This document shows positions 43,326 to 52,609 of a DNA stretch of 64,000 bases, piece after piece. The notes beneath the pieces were generated by a model. It ran no database searches. It was given only the letters and a program-made list of their open reading frames with translations, and was not told where the DNA came from. The stretch spans positions 434,001-498,000 of the forward strand of contig NZ_LIWB01000005.1 in NCBI RefSeq assembly GCF_001905725.1, read 5' to 3'. The first letter of the stretch is position 1; every line of letters starts with the position of its first letter. The stretch is from Streptomyces sp. CB02400 (GTDB taxonomy: Bacteria > Actinomycetota > Actinomycetes > Streptomycetales > Streptomycetaceae). The position numbers were made by a program, and so were the translations under genes.

Positions 43326-44089
43326 GCCAAAAGGGTCTGCTCGACGGCCAGGTCGCCCTGGTCACCGGCGCGGGCGGCGGTATCGGCCGGGGCGTCGCGC
43401 GGCGGTTCGCCGAGGAGGGCGCGGCCGTCGCGCTGCACTGCCGTACGGCGACGGCCTCCGCGCGGGAGACCGCCGACCGCATCCGGGAGTCGGGCGGCGA
43501 GGCCGTCGTCCTCCAGGCCGACCTCACCGACGAGGACGCCTGCCACCGCGTGGTGGCCGAGGCGGCCGACCGGCTCGGCGGCCGGCTGACCGCGCTCGTC
43601 AACAACGCCGGCGTCCAGCCGGTCCAGGAGCTCGCCGGAATGACGGCGGCCGAATGGCGCACGGTCGTGGACACCAACCTGACCACCGTCTTCGCCTGCA
43701 CCCAGGCGGCGGCGGAGCTGATGCGGGACGCCGGAGGAACCATCACCCACATCGCCTCCGTCGAGGCCCACATCCCGGCGCCCGGCCACGCCCACTACAC
43801 CGCCTCCAAGGCGGCGGTGGTGGCGCACGCCCGCGCGGCGGCCCAGGAGTACGGCCCGTGGGGCGTGCGCGTCAACACGGTCTCGCCCGGCCTGATCGAC
43901 CGGGAGGGCCTGGCCGACGCCTGGCCCGAGGGCGTACGACGCTGGCGGCAGGCGTCCGCCGTGGGCCGGCTCGGCCGCCCGGAGGACATCGGCGACGCCT
44001 GCGTGTTCCTCGCCTCCCGGCTCGCGTCCTGGGTGACCGGCCACGACCTGGTGGTGGACGGGGGAGCCACGGCCCGGCCGACCTGGTGA
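43322..44089 (+). CDS. Short-chain dehydrogenase/reductase
   Basis: A 255-residue classical SDR. NAD(P) loop TGAGGGIGRG near residues 16-25, structural NNAGVQ near 97, catalytic Ser in HIASVEAH and Tyr-Lys in HYTASKAA near 158-162, and the end RLGRPEDIGDACVFLASRLA. ATGA overlap with the cupin gene. Substrate unknown; the coupling to an iron-regulated acylase and acyltransferase suggests action on a siderophore precursor or degradation product, which is inference. Confidence 0.87.
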   Translation: MSQKGLLDGQVALVTGAGGGIGRGVARRFAEEGAAVALHCRTATASARETADRIRESGGEAVVLQADLTDEDACHRVVAEAADRLGGRLTALVNNAGVQPVQELAGMTAAEWRTVVDTNLTTVFACTQAAAELMRDAGGTITHIASVEAHIPAPGHAHYTASKAAVVAHARAAAQEYGPWGVRVNTVSPGLIDREGLADAWPEGVRRWRQASAVGRLGRPEDIGDACVFLASRLASWVTGHDLVVDGGATARPTW

Positions 44090-44150
44090 GCACACCGGGC
44101 CCGCCATCCGTACGTAACCCGGAGCGGGACGGCCGGGAGGCGGGTACGAC

Positions 44151-45983
44151 GTGGAGCGACGGCGGAGCGAGGCGGCGGACGATGGCGGACGACACGGAAC
44201 CCCGAACAGTCGCGGACCCCGGCGACTTCAAGGGCTGGTGCTGCTGGGCGCCCTGCTGGTCCTGCTCGTCCTCGGCGGCGCGGCCCCGGCGAGCGCCCAC
44301 GCCGCCCTCCGCGGCAGCGACCCCGAGGGCGGAAGCGTCGTCAAGTCCGCGCCCCGCCACCTCACCCTGACCTTCACGGAGTCCGTCGGCCTGCTCGACG
44401 ACTCCTTCCGTGTCTACGGCCCCGACAACCGCCGGGTCCACCTGGGCGAGCCGCAGCACGCGGACGGCGCCTCCGACACCGCCCGCGCGGACCTGCCCGG
44501 CGGTCTCGCCGACGGCACGTACACGGTGGCCTGGCGGGTCGTCTCCGCCGACAGCCACCCGGTCTCCGGCGCCTTCACCTTCTCCATCGGCACACCCTCG
44601 CCCACCCCGCCCGCCGCCCCCGCGGACCACGCCGAGCACCCGGTCACCAAGAGCCTCTACGACACCGGCCGCTACCTCGCGTACATCGCCGCCGCGCTGC
44701 TCATCGGCACGGCGGCGTTCGCGGCGCTGTGCCGGCCACCGGACCCCGCCCCGCTGCGGCTGCCGCTGCTCACCGGCTGGTGGACCCTGCTGACGGCCAC
44801 GACCGCCCTGCTCGTCCTGCGCGCCCCGTACGAGAACGGCACCTCACCGGCGACCGCCCTCGACCTCTCGGCGTTCACCGACACCCTCACCGGCCGCCCG
44901 GGCATCGCCCTGCTGACCCGCCTGGCCCTGCTGCTGGTGGCAGCGCTTCTCGTACCGCTCCTGAGGCGCCGCGACCCGCGGACCCGCCTGCCGGCCGGCG
45001 CGGCGATCGCGATCGCCCTGGCCCTGACCTGGGCGGCGGCCGAACACGCCTCCGCCGGTATCCAGGTCCCGTCGGCCATGACGTCGTCCGTGCTCCACCT
45101 GCTGGCGACGGCGTGCTGGCTCGGCGGCCTGGCCGCCCTCCTCCTCACCCTCCACCGCGCGAAGACCCCGCCGCCGACCGCCACGGTCACGCGCTTCTCC
45201 CGCCTGGCCCTCGCCTCGGTGACCGTCCTCGTCGTCACCGGCGTCTACCAGTCCTGGCGCGGCCTCGGCTCCTGGTCCGCCCTCACGGAGACGTCGTACG
45301 GCCGGACCCTGACCGTCAAACTCGCCGCGACGCTCTTCCTGCTGTTGGCGGCGGCCCTGTCCCGCCGCTGGACGGCCCTTCTGGCGACACCGGCGACGGT
45401 GGAGGAACGCGTACCGGAACTGGTGGGCGCGCCCGGAGCCCCTCCGGAGCCAAGGCCAGTGATCTCACCGACGGACGAACCGGGGGACCGCCACCGCCGA
45501 GCCCTGCGCCGCTCCGTACTCGCCGAAGTCGTCGTGGCGGTGGTCGTCCTGCTGGTCACCACGGTGCTGACCGGCACCCTCCCCGCCCGCGCGGAGGCGG
45601 AGGCGGCCAAGGCCCCCGAGCCGCAGGTGGCCGGCCTCCCCGGCGCGGAGGCGTTCACGGTCCCCTACGACGTGGGCACCCCCGGCGGCCGGGGCACGGT
45701 GCAGCTCACGATGGACCCGGGCCGGGTGGGCGAGAACGGCCTCCAGGCGGTGGTCTTCGGCCCCCGGGGCGCCCTGACCTCCGTACCGGAACTCCGTGCC
45801 TCCTTCACCCTCGCGGCGAAGGACATCGGCCCCATCGACGCGAAACTGACCGACCGAGGCGGCTACTGGGCCACCAACGACCTCGACCTCCCCCTCGAAG
45901 GCACCTGGACGATGAAACTGACGATCCGGGTCTCCGAGGTGGACCAGGTGAGCGGGACGCGGCAGGTGGAGATCACCCGCTGA
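44151..45983 (+). CDS. CopC-CopD fusion copper-handling membrane protein
   Basis: A 610-residue protein. Signal peptide to about residue 50 (LLGALLVLLVLGGAAPASAHA; the His after cleavage is the CopC copper ligand). CopC domain about 50-150 (HAALRGSDPEGGSVVKSAP, RVVSADSHPVSGAFTF), then eight CopD helices (about 170-460), then a C-terminal exported domain ending EVDQVSGTRQVEIT. Full CopC/YcnJ-type length for actinobacteria. GTG at 44151 has GGGAGG 11 nt upstream. It would move copper across the membrane or protect the periplasm-like space. It lies 61 bp after the SDR gene and may be read on the same transcript. Confidence 0.87.
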   Translation: MERRRSEAADDGGRHGTPNSRGPRRLQGLVLLGALLVLLVLGGAAPASAHAALRGSDPEGGSVVKSAPRHLTLTFTESVGLLDDSFRVYGPDNRRVHLGEPQHADGASDTARADLPGGLADGTYTVAWRVVSADSHPVSGAFTFSIGTPSPTPPAAPADHAEHPVTKSLYDTGRYLAYIAAALLIGTAAFAALCRPPDPAPLRLPLLTGWWTLLTATTALLVLRAPYENGTSPATALDLSAFTDTLTGRPGIALLTRLALLLVAALLVPLLRRRDPRTRLPAGAAIAIALALTWAAAEHASAGIQVPSAMTSSVLHLLATACWLGGLAALLLTLHRAKTPPPTATVTRFSRLALASVTVLVVTGVYQSWRGLGSWSALTETSYGRTLTVKLAATLFLLLAAALSRRWTALLATPATVEERVPELVGAPGAPPEPRPVISPTDEPGDRHRRALRRSVLAEVVVAVVVLLVTTVLTGTLPARAEAEAAKAPEPQVAGLPGAEAFTVPYDVGTPGGRGTVQLTMDPGRVGENGLQAVVFGPRGALTSVPELRASFTLAAKDIGPIDAKLTDRGGYWATNDLDLPLEGTWTMKLTIRVSEVDQVSGTRQVEITR

Positions 45984-46109
45984 ACACGTGCCGGGCCGTC
46001 AATGACGCGTGACACGTAAGGATTTCGTCATCCGCCACGCTGTTCCGGACGGCCGGTCCGCCCCGTTGGATGGGAGCCGAGACAGGTGATCCCCAGGAAG
46101 GCGAAGGAC

Positions 46110-46679
46110 ATGGGACGGGTGCGGAGCGCGCTGGTCAGGCCGTGGACGGTCGGGGTGCTGATGGTGGCGGTCGCCGGGGCAGGCTTCGGGCTGTACTGGT
46201 TCCAGCCGTGGAAGCTGTGGCAGGACGAGACGGTGCAGGAGGCGCTGCCCGAGGCGCCGGCAGCCGTCTCGACACCGCCTGCCGGGGGACCGTCCGGGGC
46301 GGAGTCCACCCCGCCTCCGGCCGGCCCGGCGACGCTGGCGAGCGGCGAGTTGATCAGCCACGAGCACGCGACGTCCGGCACGGTGAAGTTCGTGCGGCTG
46401 TCCGACGGCAGTCATGTGGTGCGCCTGGAAGGGCTCGACACCAGCAACGGTCCCGACCTGCACGTGTGGCTGACCGACGCGCCGGTGAAGGAAGGACGCG
46501 CCGGCTGGCACGTCTTCGACGACGGCCGGTACGTCAGCCTCGGCAAGCTCAAGGGCAACAAGGGCAGCCAGAACTACGCCGTGCCCGAGGACATCGACCC
46601 GTCCCGCTACACCAGCGTCAGCATCTGGTGCGACCGCTTCGACGTCTCCTTCGGAGCGGCGGAACTCACCCGCGCCTGA
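46110..46679 (+). CDS. DM13-domain membrane-anchored protein
   Basis: A 189-residue protein. One N-terminal helix (WTVGVLMVAVAGAGFGLYWF) anchors it, followed by a Pro/Ala linker and a DM13 domain (about 80-187): SGTVKFVRLSDGSHVVRLEG, TSNGPDLHVWLTDAP, and ending SVSIWCDRFDVSFGAAEL. DM13 is a small beta domain with a conserved Cys, proposed to bind haem or take part in redox. ATG at 46110 has AGGAAGG 9 nt upstream; GTG at 46086 is an alternative. It follows the CopC-CopD gene, consistent with a metal/redox role outside the membrane. Confidence 0.85.
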   Translation: MGRVRSALVRPWTVGVLMVAVAGAGFGLYWFQPWKLWQDETVQEALPEAPAAVSTPPAGGPSGAESTPPPAGPATLASGELISHEHATSGTVKFVRLSDGSHVVRLEGLDTSNGPDLHVWLTDAPVKEGRAGWHVFDDGRYVSLGKLKGNKGSQNYAVPEDIDPSRYTSVSIWCDRFDVSFGAAELTRA

Positions 46680-46707
46680 CGGCCGGGCCGGACGTCACGA
46701 CACCGCG

Positions 46708-47373
46708 TCACGCCGTCCCGCAGCGACTGCGGAGGAGTTCCACACCGTCGCCTTCGAGATCGTCGCAGTACGCCGCGCGCCCGGTCATGGCCATGATCAG
46801 GGCCAAGGTGGGGCCGGACACGAGAGGCCCGGAACCGGTCGCGAACGGGCCGTCGTCCGCCACGAGTCTCAGGCCCCCGATGCGTCCCTTGGCGACGACC
46901 ACGAGATCCGTGCCCTGGTAGTACTCGGCCGTCTCCGTGACGACGTCGATCGGATGGTCGCGGCGGATGCCCAGCGGACGCCGGATGTCCTCCCCGTGCA
47001 CGACCGTCTCGCCCAGCATGGCGATGGCGGGCAGGAGAGGCTTGGTCGTGCTCGGGACGACGCGCCGGAAACGCCCGAGGGTCTCGCCCGGGGTCGCGCC
47101 GAGCTGCTCGGCCAGCCGCACGGCCACCTGCTTGTCGAAGTCGAACCGGCAGCGGATCACACCCGCCAGCCAGCGCACGGTGTCGAGACTCGCGCCCGCG
47201 GTCAGGTGCGCCAGCACCTCACGTACCGTCAAACCGTCGCAGAGCGAGGGCGTCGTCCACTGCTCGTCCGTCAGCCCCGCGAGATCGGCCGCCAGCGCCG
47301 CCCGTTCGGCGCGGATCAAGGGCCAGACCCCGGTCTCACGATGGCGGTCTGCTGTCAGTGCCGGATCAGTCAT
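46708..47373 (-). CDS. Maleylpyruvate isomerase-like mycothiol-dependent family protein
   Basis: A 221-residue DinB-fold protein of the actinobacterial TIGR03083 type. Seen are ERAALAADLAGLTDEQW, LCDGLTVREVLAHLTAGA (metal-binding His), and HGEDIRRPLGI (second metal His). Members use mycothiol or are uncharacterised. ATG at 47373 begins close to the region typical for the family; the ribosome-binding site is modest (AAGGTAAGGG upstream). It stands alone; the gap of about 400 bp upstream holds a frameshifted ORF. Confidence 0.82.
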   Translation of the reverse strand: MTDPALTADRHRETGVWPLIRAERAALAADLAGLTDEQWTTPSLCDGLTVREVLAHLTAGASLDTVRWLAGVIRCRFDFDKQVAVRLAEQLGATPGETLGRFRRVVPSTTKPLLPAIAMLGETVVHGEDIRRPLGIRRDHPIDVVTETAEYYQGTDLVVVAKGRIGGLRLVADDGPFATGSGPLVSGPTLALIMAMTGRAAYCDDLEGDGVELLRSRCGTA

Positions 47374-47782
47374 ACGAAGGAAGACCCTTACCTCGGAGCA
47401 AAGTCATCGTTCATGAGCGATCTTTGTCCGCGAGCCCGAGGCCTGACGGTACGTGACCGGTTTGCGGTGGTCGCGGACGGCGAGTACGGCTTCGCGGGCG
47501 AGGGCGGCGGCGCGGGCGGTGCGGCTGCCTCGTGGGGGTGCCTTGCGCGCTGTGGCCCGGCGCGACGGTACGGCAGCCCCGGCACAGGCCGCCGATGAAG
47601 GCGGCAGGGCGGCCGGTCGCGCCGCACTCGGTGCGCTCCGGCATGAGGCGGCCGTGGAAGCGGGGTTCGGGAGTGTCGAGCCGTGGACGGCGTAGGCACG
47701 GGTGGCAGCTTGTCCCGTAGGCGGCGGGTGAGGGGCTCCCGGACGAAAGGTCCGGCCCCGCGCTCCCCCGTACCCTGTCCCC
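47374..47782. other. Gene-poor region with a broken small ORF
   Basis: 409 bp between the mycothiol-type gene and the GlxA-type regulator. It contains the promoters of both genes and the frameshifted minus-strand ORF described separately. CTCCCGGACG...CCGGCC near 47735-47758 can form a weak hairpin. Confidence 0.4.
47401..47644 (-). pseudogene. Possible frameshifted small Cys-containing protein gene
   Basis: On the minus strand the frame from ATG 47644 has good codon bias for about 30 codons (MPERTECGATGRPAAFIGGL, then CRGCRTVAPG), and from about 47545 to 47404 the bias shifts to another frame (ARAAALAREAVLAVRDHRKP, VTYRQASGSRT). The switch lies at a CCCCC run near 47538-47545. Together they would make an 80-residue protein with a CxxC-like zinc element. 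No ribosome-binding site is seen at the ATG. It is a pseudogene, an assembly error or chance; the family is not known to me. Confidence 0.35.
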
Positions 47783-48739
47783 GTGCCGTCCTCCCGCCTG
47801 CATCGTGTCGCCGTTCTCGTGCTCGTGGGGGCGAAGCCGCTCGACGTCGGTATTCCCGCGCAGGTCTTCACGACCCGCGCGAGCATGCCGTACGAGGTGC
47901 GTGTGTGCGGGGCGGCGCCCGGGCTGGTGACCGGTGGCGACGGGCTGTCGTACTACGTCGCCCACGGTCTCGACGCGCTCGCGTGGGCCGACATCGTCTT
48001 CATCCCCGGCTACCGGTTCCCGGACCGCGACGACCCGCCGGGGGCCGTCGTCGACGCGCTGATCGCGGCCCACGCCCGGGGCACGCGGCTCGCCGCCATC
48101 TCGACGGGCGCCTTCGCGCTCGCCGCCACGGGCCTGCTCGACGGCAGACGCGCCACGACGCACTGGCACTACACGCGGGCGCTCGCGGCGAAGCATCCGC
48201 TCGTCCGGGTCGACGAGAACGTCCTGTTCGTCGACGAGGGCAGCGTGCTGACGTCGGCGGGCGCCGCCTCGGGCATCGACCTGTGCCTGCACATCCTGCG
48301 CGGCGACCTCGGAGTGGCCGCGTCGAACCACGCGGCCCGGCGCCTGGTCGCGGCCCCCTACCGCAGCGGCGGCCAGGCGCAGTACGTACCGCGCAGCGTG
48401 CCCGAGCCGCTCGGCGAGCGGTTCGCCGCCACCCGCGAGTGGGCGCTGCACCGGCTCGGCGAGTCCCTCACCCTCGAGGTGCTCGCGCGGCATGCGGGGG
48501 TCTCGCCGCGCACGTTGTCGCGGCGCTTCGTCGAGGACACGGGGTACACGCCGATGCAGTGGGTCATGCGCGCCCGCGTCGACGTGGCCCGTGAGCTGCT
48601 CGAGCGTTCGCAGCGGAGCGTGGAGCAGATCGCCGCCGACGTCGGTCTGGGCACCGGCGCGAATCTGCGGCTGCACTTCCAGCACATCCTCGGCACCACG
48701 CCGAGCGAGTACCGGCGCACTTTCGCCCAGGGCGAGTAG
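47783..48739 (+). CDS. GlxA-family AraC-type transcriptional regulator
   Basis: A 318-residue regulator. The N-terminal DJ-1/PfpI-like domain (about 1-175) has the nucleophile elbow as AISTGAFALAATGLL, with Thr instead of Cys, so it is probably a ligand sensor. The C-terminal AraC domain (about 210-315) has two helix-turn-helix units (LEVLARHAGVSPRTLSRRFV and VEQIAADVGLGTGANLRLHF). GTG at 47783. It precedes a GAPDH gene by 121 bp in the same direction and likely controls it. Confidence 0.87.
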   Translation: MPSSRLHRVAVLVLVGAKPLDVGIPAQVFTTRASMPYEVRVCGAAPGLVTGGDGLSYYVAHGLDALAWADIVFIPGYRFPDRDDPPGAVVDALIAAHARGTRLAAISTGAFALAATGLLDGRRATTHWHYTRALAAKHPLVRVDENVLFVDEGSVLTSAGAASGIDLCLHILRGDLGVAASNHAARRLVAAPYRSGGQAQYVPRSVPEPLGERFAATREWALHRLGESLTLEVLARHAGVSPRTLSRRFVEDTGYTPMQWVMRARVDVARELLERSQRSVEQIAADVGLGTGANLRLHFQHILGTTPSEYRRTFAQGE

Positions 48740-48860
48740 CCCGTCGGCACGTGGCGCGATCCTTTTGAACCATGGCGATCGCGCCGCTGTCACGGGCGGA
48801 CGCCGCACGCGACGCTGGTGGCGAACCGCAGGGATCACAGGGACCGAAGGGACACCCCTC

Positions 48861-49859
48861 ATGACGCGCATCGCGATCAACGGATTCGGCCGCATCGGAC
48901 GCAATGTGCTGCGCGCACTGCTCGAACGCGACAGCGACCTCGACATCGTCGCCGTGAACGACCTCACGGAGCCCGCCACCCTCGCCCGGCTGCTCGCCTA
49001 CGACACGACGGCCGGCCGGCTCGGCCGCCCGGTGACCGCAGACGGGGACGCCCTCGTCGTCGACGGCCGTCGCATCAAGGTGCTCGCCGAGCGCGAACCG
49101 GCGCGGCTGCCCTGGGCCGAGCTCGGCGTGGACATCGTGCTCGAGGCGACCGGCCGCTTCACGTCGGCCAAGGCCGCCCGTGCCCACCTCGACGCCGGCG
49201 CGAAGAAGGTGCTCGTCGGTGCGCCGTCGGACGGCGCCGACGTCACGCTCGCGTTCGGGGTCAACACCGGCGCGTACGACCCGGACGTGCACACGATCGT
49301 CTCGAACGCCTCGTGCACGACCAACGCGCTCGCGCCGCTGGCCGCGGTGCTCGACGAGCTCGCCGGCATCGAGCACGGCTTCATGACGACGGTGCACGCC
49401 TACACGCAGGAGCAGAACCTGCAGGACGGTCCGCACCGCGACGCCCGCCGCGCCCGTGCCGCCGCCGTCAACATCGTGCCGACCACGACGGGTGCCGCCA
49501 AGGCGATCGGTCTGGTGCTGCCGAACCTCGACGGCAAGCTGTCGGGCGACTCGATCCGGGTGCCGGTTCCGGTGGGCTCGATCGTCGAACTCAACACGAC
49601 CGTCGCCCGCGACGTGACGCGCGACGAGGTGCTGGCGGCGTACCGCGCGGCGGCGGAAGGCCCGCTCGCCGGCGTCCTCGAGTACTCGGAGGACCCGCTC
49701 GTGTCGTCCGACATCACGGGCAATCCTGCCTCGTCGATCTTCGACTCGGCCCTCACCCGTGTCGACGGCCGTCACGTCAAGGTGGTCGCCTGGTACGACA
49801 ACGAGTGGGGCTTCTCGAACCGGGTGATCGACACGCTCGGGCTCCTCGCCACCCGCTGA
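48861..49859 (+). CDS. gap: Glyceraldehyde-3-phosphate dehydrogenase, type I
   Basis: A 332-residue GAPDH. NAD loop INGFGRIGRNVLRALLE at the start, catalytic Cys in SNASCTTNALAP near residue 152, His in HAYTQEQNLQDGPHRDARRA, and ending WYDNEWGFSNRVIDTL. All active-site residues are intact. ATG at 48861 with GAAGGGA upstream. It is not in the usual gap-pgk-tpi cluster and follows a GlxA-type regulator, so it is probably an accessory isozyme; replacement of an inhibited house enzyme is one known use of such copies. A strong terminator follows. Confidence 0.93.
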   Translation: MTRIAINGFGRIGRNVLRALLERDSDLDIVAVNDLTEPATLARLLAYDTTAGRLGRPVTADGDALVVDGRRIKVLAEREPARLPWAELGVDIVLEATGRFTSAKAARAHLDAGAKKVLVGAPSDGADVTLAFGVNTGAYDPDVHTIVSNASCTTNALAPLAAVLDELAGIEHGFMTTVHAYTQEQNLQDGPHRDARRARAAAVNIVPTTTGAAKAIGLVLPNLDGKLSGDSIRVPVPVGSIVELNTTVARDVTRDEVLAAYRAAAEGPLAGVLEYSEDPLVSSDITGNPASSIFDSALTRVDGRHVKVVAWYDNEWGFSNRVIDTLGLLATR

Positions 49860-49917
49860 CGGGAGGGAGCAGGGCGGCCCCGTTCCGCCGTCCGCTTCCG
49901 GAACCGCGACCGTACAC

Positions 49918-49953
49918 GTCGAAGGGCCCCCTGTTTCCAGGGGGCCCTTCGAC
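49918..49953. terminator. Terminator between gap and tRNA-Ser
   Basis: A 16-bp perfect stem (49918-49933 with 49938-49953) around TTTC. It ends gap from the left and the tRNA-Ser(GGA) from the right. Confidence 0.85.
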
Positions 49954-49975
49954 AACGTGCCCGGTGAGGCACTGG

Positions 49976-50060
49976 CGGAGGATACGAGATTCGAACTCGT
50001 GAGGGGTTGCCCCCAACACGCTTTCCAAGCGTGCGCCCTAGGCCTCTAGGCGAATCCTCC
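49976..50060 (-). tRNA. tRNA-Ser (GGA)
   Basis: An 85-nt class II cloverleaf: acceptor GGAGGAT/ATCCTCC, anticodon GGA in loop TTGGAAA, long variable arm, T-arm ACGAG-TTCGAAT-CTCGT. Confidence 0.95.
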
Positions 50061-50137
50061 GGTGGGAACATTACATGACCGAGAGGAGTGCTCGCGAACT
50101 CGTTCCTCGCCCGCGACATGGGGTAGCCTCTGGCGTA

Positions 50138-50223
50138 GCCCCTCACGCGGCGCTATCTGATTGAACTCCCCCAGGGCCGGAAGGCAGCAAGGGTAGGTCG
50201 GCTCTGGCGGGTGCGTGGGGGGC
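50138..50223 (+). ncRNA. ffs: Signal recognition particle RNA (small, 4.5S type)
   Basis: The SRP hallmark GGGCCGGAAGGCAGCAAGGG (tetraloop and asymmetric loop region) is at about 50173-50192. Flanking arms close a long hairpin: GCCCCTCACGC near 50138 pairs with GCGTGGGGGGC ending at 50223. Position just upstream of dnaX is typical in actinobacteria. Exact ends are by pairing and could differ by several bases. Confidence 0.9.
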
Positions 50224-50279
50224 GCCTGTGTTCCGGGCGTACGGGCCGGTTGTCAGTGGACGCCTATAACCTCGTATGC

Positions 50280-52520
50280 GTGTCGTCTCTCGCGTTGTAC
50301 CGCCGCTACCGCCCGGAGTCCTTCGCCGAGGTCATCGGGCAGGAGCATGTCACCGACCCGCTGCAGCAGGCGCTGCGGAACAACCGGGTCAATCACGCGT
50401 ACCTGTTCAGCGGTCCGCGCGGGTGCGGCAAGACGACCAGCGCGCGGATCCTGGCGCGGTGCCTGAACTGCGAGCAGGGCCCGACCCCGACGCCGTGCGG
50501 GGAGTGCCAGTCCTGCCGTGACCTCGCGCGCAACGGACCGGGTTCGATCGACGTCATCGAGATCGACGCCGCTTCCCACGGTGGTGTGGACGACGCCCGT
50601 GACCTGCGCGAGAAGGCGTTCTTCGGGCCCGCGGGCAGCCGCTACAAGATCTACATCATCGACGAGGCCCACATGGTCACGCCGGCCGGTTTCAACGCGC
50701 TGCTCAAGGTCGTCGAGGAGCCACCGGAGCACCTGAAGTTCATCTTCGCCACCACCGAGCCCGAGAAGGTCATCGGGACCATCCGGTCGCGTACGCACCA
50801 CTACCCGTTCCGGCTGGTGCCGCCCGGCACCCTGCGGGACTACCTCGGTGAGGTGTGCGGCAAGGAGGACATCCCCGTCGACGAGGGCGTGCTGCCGCTC
50901 GTCGTGCGGGCCGGTGCCGGGTCCGTGCGTGACTCGATGTCCGTCATGGACCAGCTCCTCGCCGGTGCGGGTGAGGACGGTGTGACGTATGCCATGGCCA
51001 CCTCCCTGCTGGGGTACACGGACAGCTCGCTGCTCGACTCCGTCGTCGAGGCCTTCGCGACCGGTGACGGTGCCGCCGCCTTCGAGATCGTCGACCGGGT
51101 GATCGAGGGGGGTAATGACCCGCGGCGGTTCGTCGCCGATCTGCTGGAGCGGCTGCGGGACCTCGTCATCCTCGCCGCCGTGCCCGACGCCGCAGAGAAG
51201 GGGCTCATCGACGCCCCCGCCGACGTGATCGAGCGGATGCAGGCACAGGCCGGCACCTTCGGGGCCGCCGAGCTGAGCCGCGCCGCCGACCTCGTCAACG
51301 AGGGGCTCACCGAGATGCGCGGCGCCAACTCGCCGCGCCTCCAGCTCGAGCTGATCTGCGCCCGCGTACTGCTGCCCGCCGCCTACGGCGACGAGCGCTC
51401 GGTCATGGCCCGGCTGGACCGGATCGAGCGCGGGGTGAACTTCTCCGCGGGCGGCGCCGGTGCCGGCATGCCCGCCGTGGCGTACGTACCCGGGCCGGAG
51501 GCCCACGGGGGGGCGCCGGGGCAGGGCTTCGTCGAGCCGGGGGGCGGTCCCGCTGCCGCCCGTGCGGCGGTACGAGGGCCCGGTCCCGCTCCTGTTCCGG
51601 CGCCGTCCGCCCCCGCTCCCGCGCCCGCTCCCCCCGTCCCGCAGGTTCAGCAGCCCCCGGCGCCCGCCGCCCCGGTGCCGTCCGAGGCTCCGCCCGCGCC
51701 CGGTGCTCCCAGCGCCCCCGGTGCCTGGCCCACCGCCGCCTCCGCCGGTGGCGGCCGCCGGCCGGGCGGCTGGCCCACGGCCGCCCCGGCGGGCGGGGCC
51801 CAGTCCTCGGCCTCGGCCCCGGTCGGCGCCCCCGCGCCCCCACCTGCCGCCCCCCAGGCGGCCCCCGCGCCCGCGCCCTCGGGCGGTGGCGGCGGTGGGC
51901 TCGACCCCCGCATGCTCTGGCCGAACATCCTGGAAACGGTCAAGAACCGTCGTCGCTTCACCTGGATCCTGCTCAGCCAGAACGCCCAGGTGACCGGCTT
52001 CGACGGCACGATCCTCCAGATCGGCTTCGTGAACGCCGGCGCGCGGGACAACTTCCTCAGCAGCGGCAGCGAGGACGTACTGCGTCAGGCGCTGGCCGAG
52101 CAGTTCAACGTGCAGTGGAAGATCGAGGCGGTCGTCGACCCGTCCGGCGGCGGGGGTGGTGGCGGGGGCATGGCGGCACCGGCCGCGGTCCCGGCCGGGC
52201 CACCCGCCGGCGCCCGTAACGGCGGCGGTGGCGGCGGCTACGGCGGTGGCGGCGGGTACGACGGCCCCGGAGGCGGTCAGCGGCCCTCCGCCCCCCAGGC
52301 GAGCGCCCCGGCCGCCGCACCCGCGCAGCCGACGAGTACCCCGCCGCCCGCACCCGCCCCGGCGCCCCGCCCGTCCGCCCCTGAGCCGCCGCCCGTCTCG
52401 CCCGAGGACGACGTTCCCGAGGACGACGACCCCGACCTGGACGAGTCCGCCCTCTCCGGGAAGGACCTGCTCGTCCGCGAGCTGGGCGCGACGGTCGTCG
52501 AGGAGGTCACGAACGACTAG
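50280..52520 (+). CDS. dnaX: DNA polymerase III subunits gamma and tau
   Basis: A 746-residue clamp-loader ATPase. AAA+ motifs: Walker [11 protein letters not shown] near residue 46, zinc module [19 protein letters not shown] (about 61-79), Walker [10 protein letters not shown] near 122, sensor [15 protein letters not shown]. Domain III ends near 370. A long Pro/Ala/Gly linker (about 395-545 and 620-720) surrounds a folded tau segment ([20 protein letters not shown]). No programmed frameshift signal is seen, so tau only is likely. GTG at 50280 has no ribosome-binding site but a TATAAC lies 10 nt upstream, so a leaderless transcript is plausible. Confidence 0.93.
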   Translation: MSSLALYRRYRPESFAEVIGQEHVTDPLQQALRNNRVNHAYLFSGPRGCGKTTSARILARCLNCEQGPTPTPCGECQSCRDLARNGPGSIDVIEIDAASHGGVDDARDLREKAFFGPAGSRYKIYIIDEAHMVTPAGFNALLKVVEEPPEHLKFIFATTEPEKVIGTIRSRTHHYPFRLVPPGTLRDYLGEVCGKEDIPVDEGVLPLVVRAGAGSVRDSMSVMDQLLAGAGEDGVTYAMATSLLGYTDSSLLDSVVEAFATGDGAAAFEIVDRVIEGGNDPRRFVADLLERLRDLVILAAVPDAAEKGLIDAPADVIERMQAQAGTFGAAELSRAADLVNEGLTEMRGANSPRLQLELICARVLLPAAYGDERSVMARLDRIERGVNFSAGGAGAGMPAVAYVPGPEAHGGAPGQGFVEPGGGPAAARAAVRGPGPAPVPAPSAPAPAPAPPVPQVQQPPAPAAPVPSEAPPAPGAPSAPGAWPTAASAGGGRRPGGWPTAAPAGGAQSSASAPVGAPAPPPAAPQAAPAPAPSGGGGGGLDPRMLWPNILETVKNRRRFTWILLSQNAQVTGFDGTILQIGFVNAGARDNFLSSGSEDVLRQALAEQFNVQWKIEAVVDPSGGGGGGGGMAAPAAVPAGPPAGARNGGGGGGYGGGGGYDGPGGGQRPSAPQASAPAAAPAQPTSTPPPAPAPAPRPSAPEPPPVSPEDDVPEDDDPDLDESALSGKDLLVRELGATVVEEVTND

Positions 52521-52609
52521 GTGTTCGGAGGAACGCACGAACGGCGTCCGCTCGTCCCTTCGGAAGCCCGCACAAAACGAACCCGCCGTCTCCCGTTAGG
52601 CTGACCCCC

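Noticed and set aside
47783-49859. GlxA-gap pair as part of a biosynthetic gene cluster
   Set aside because: No PKS, NRPS, terpene or tailoring genes lie nearby.
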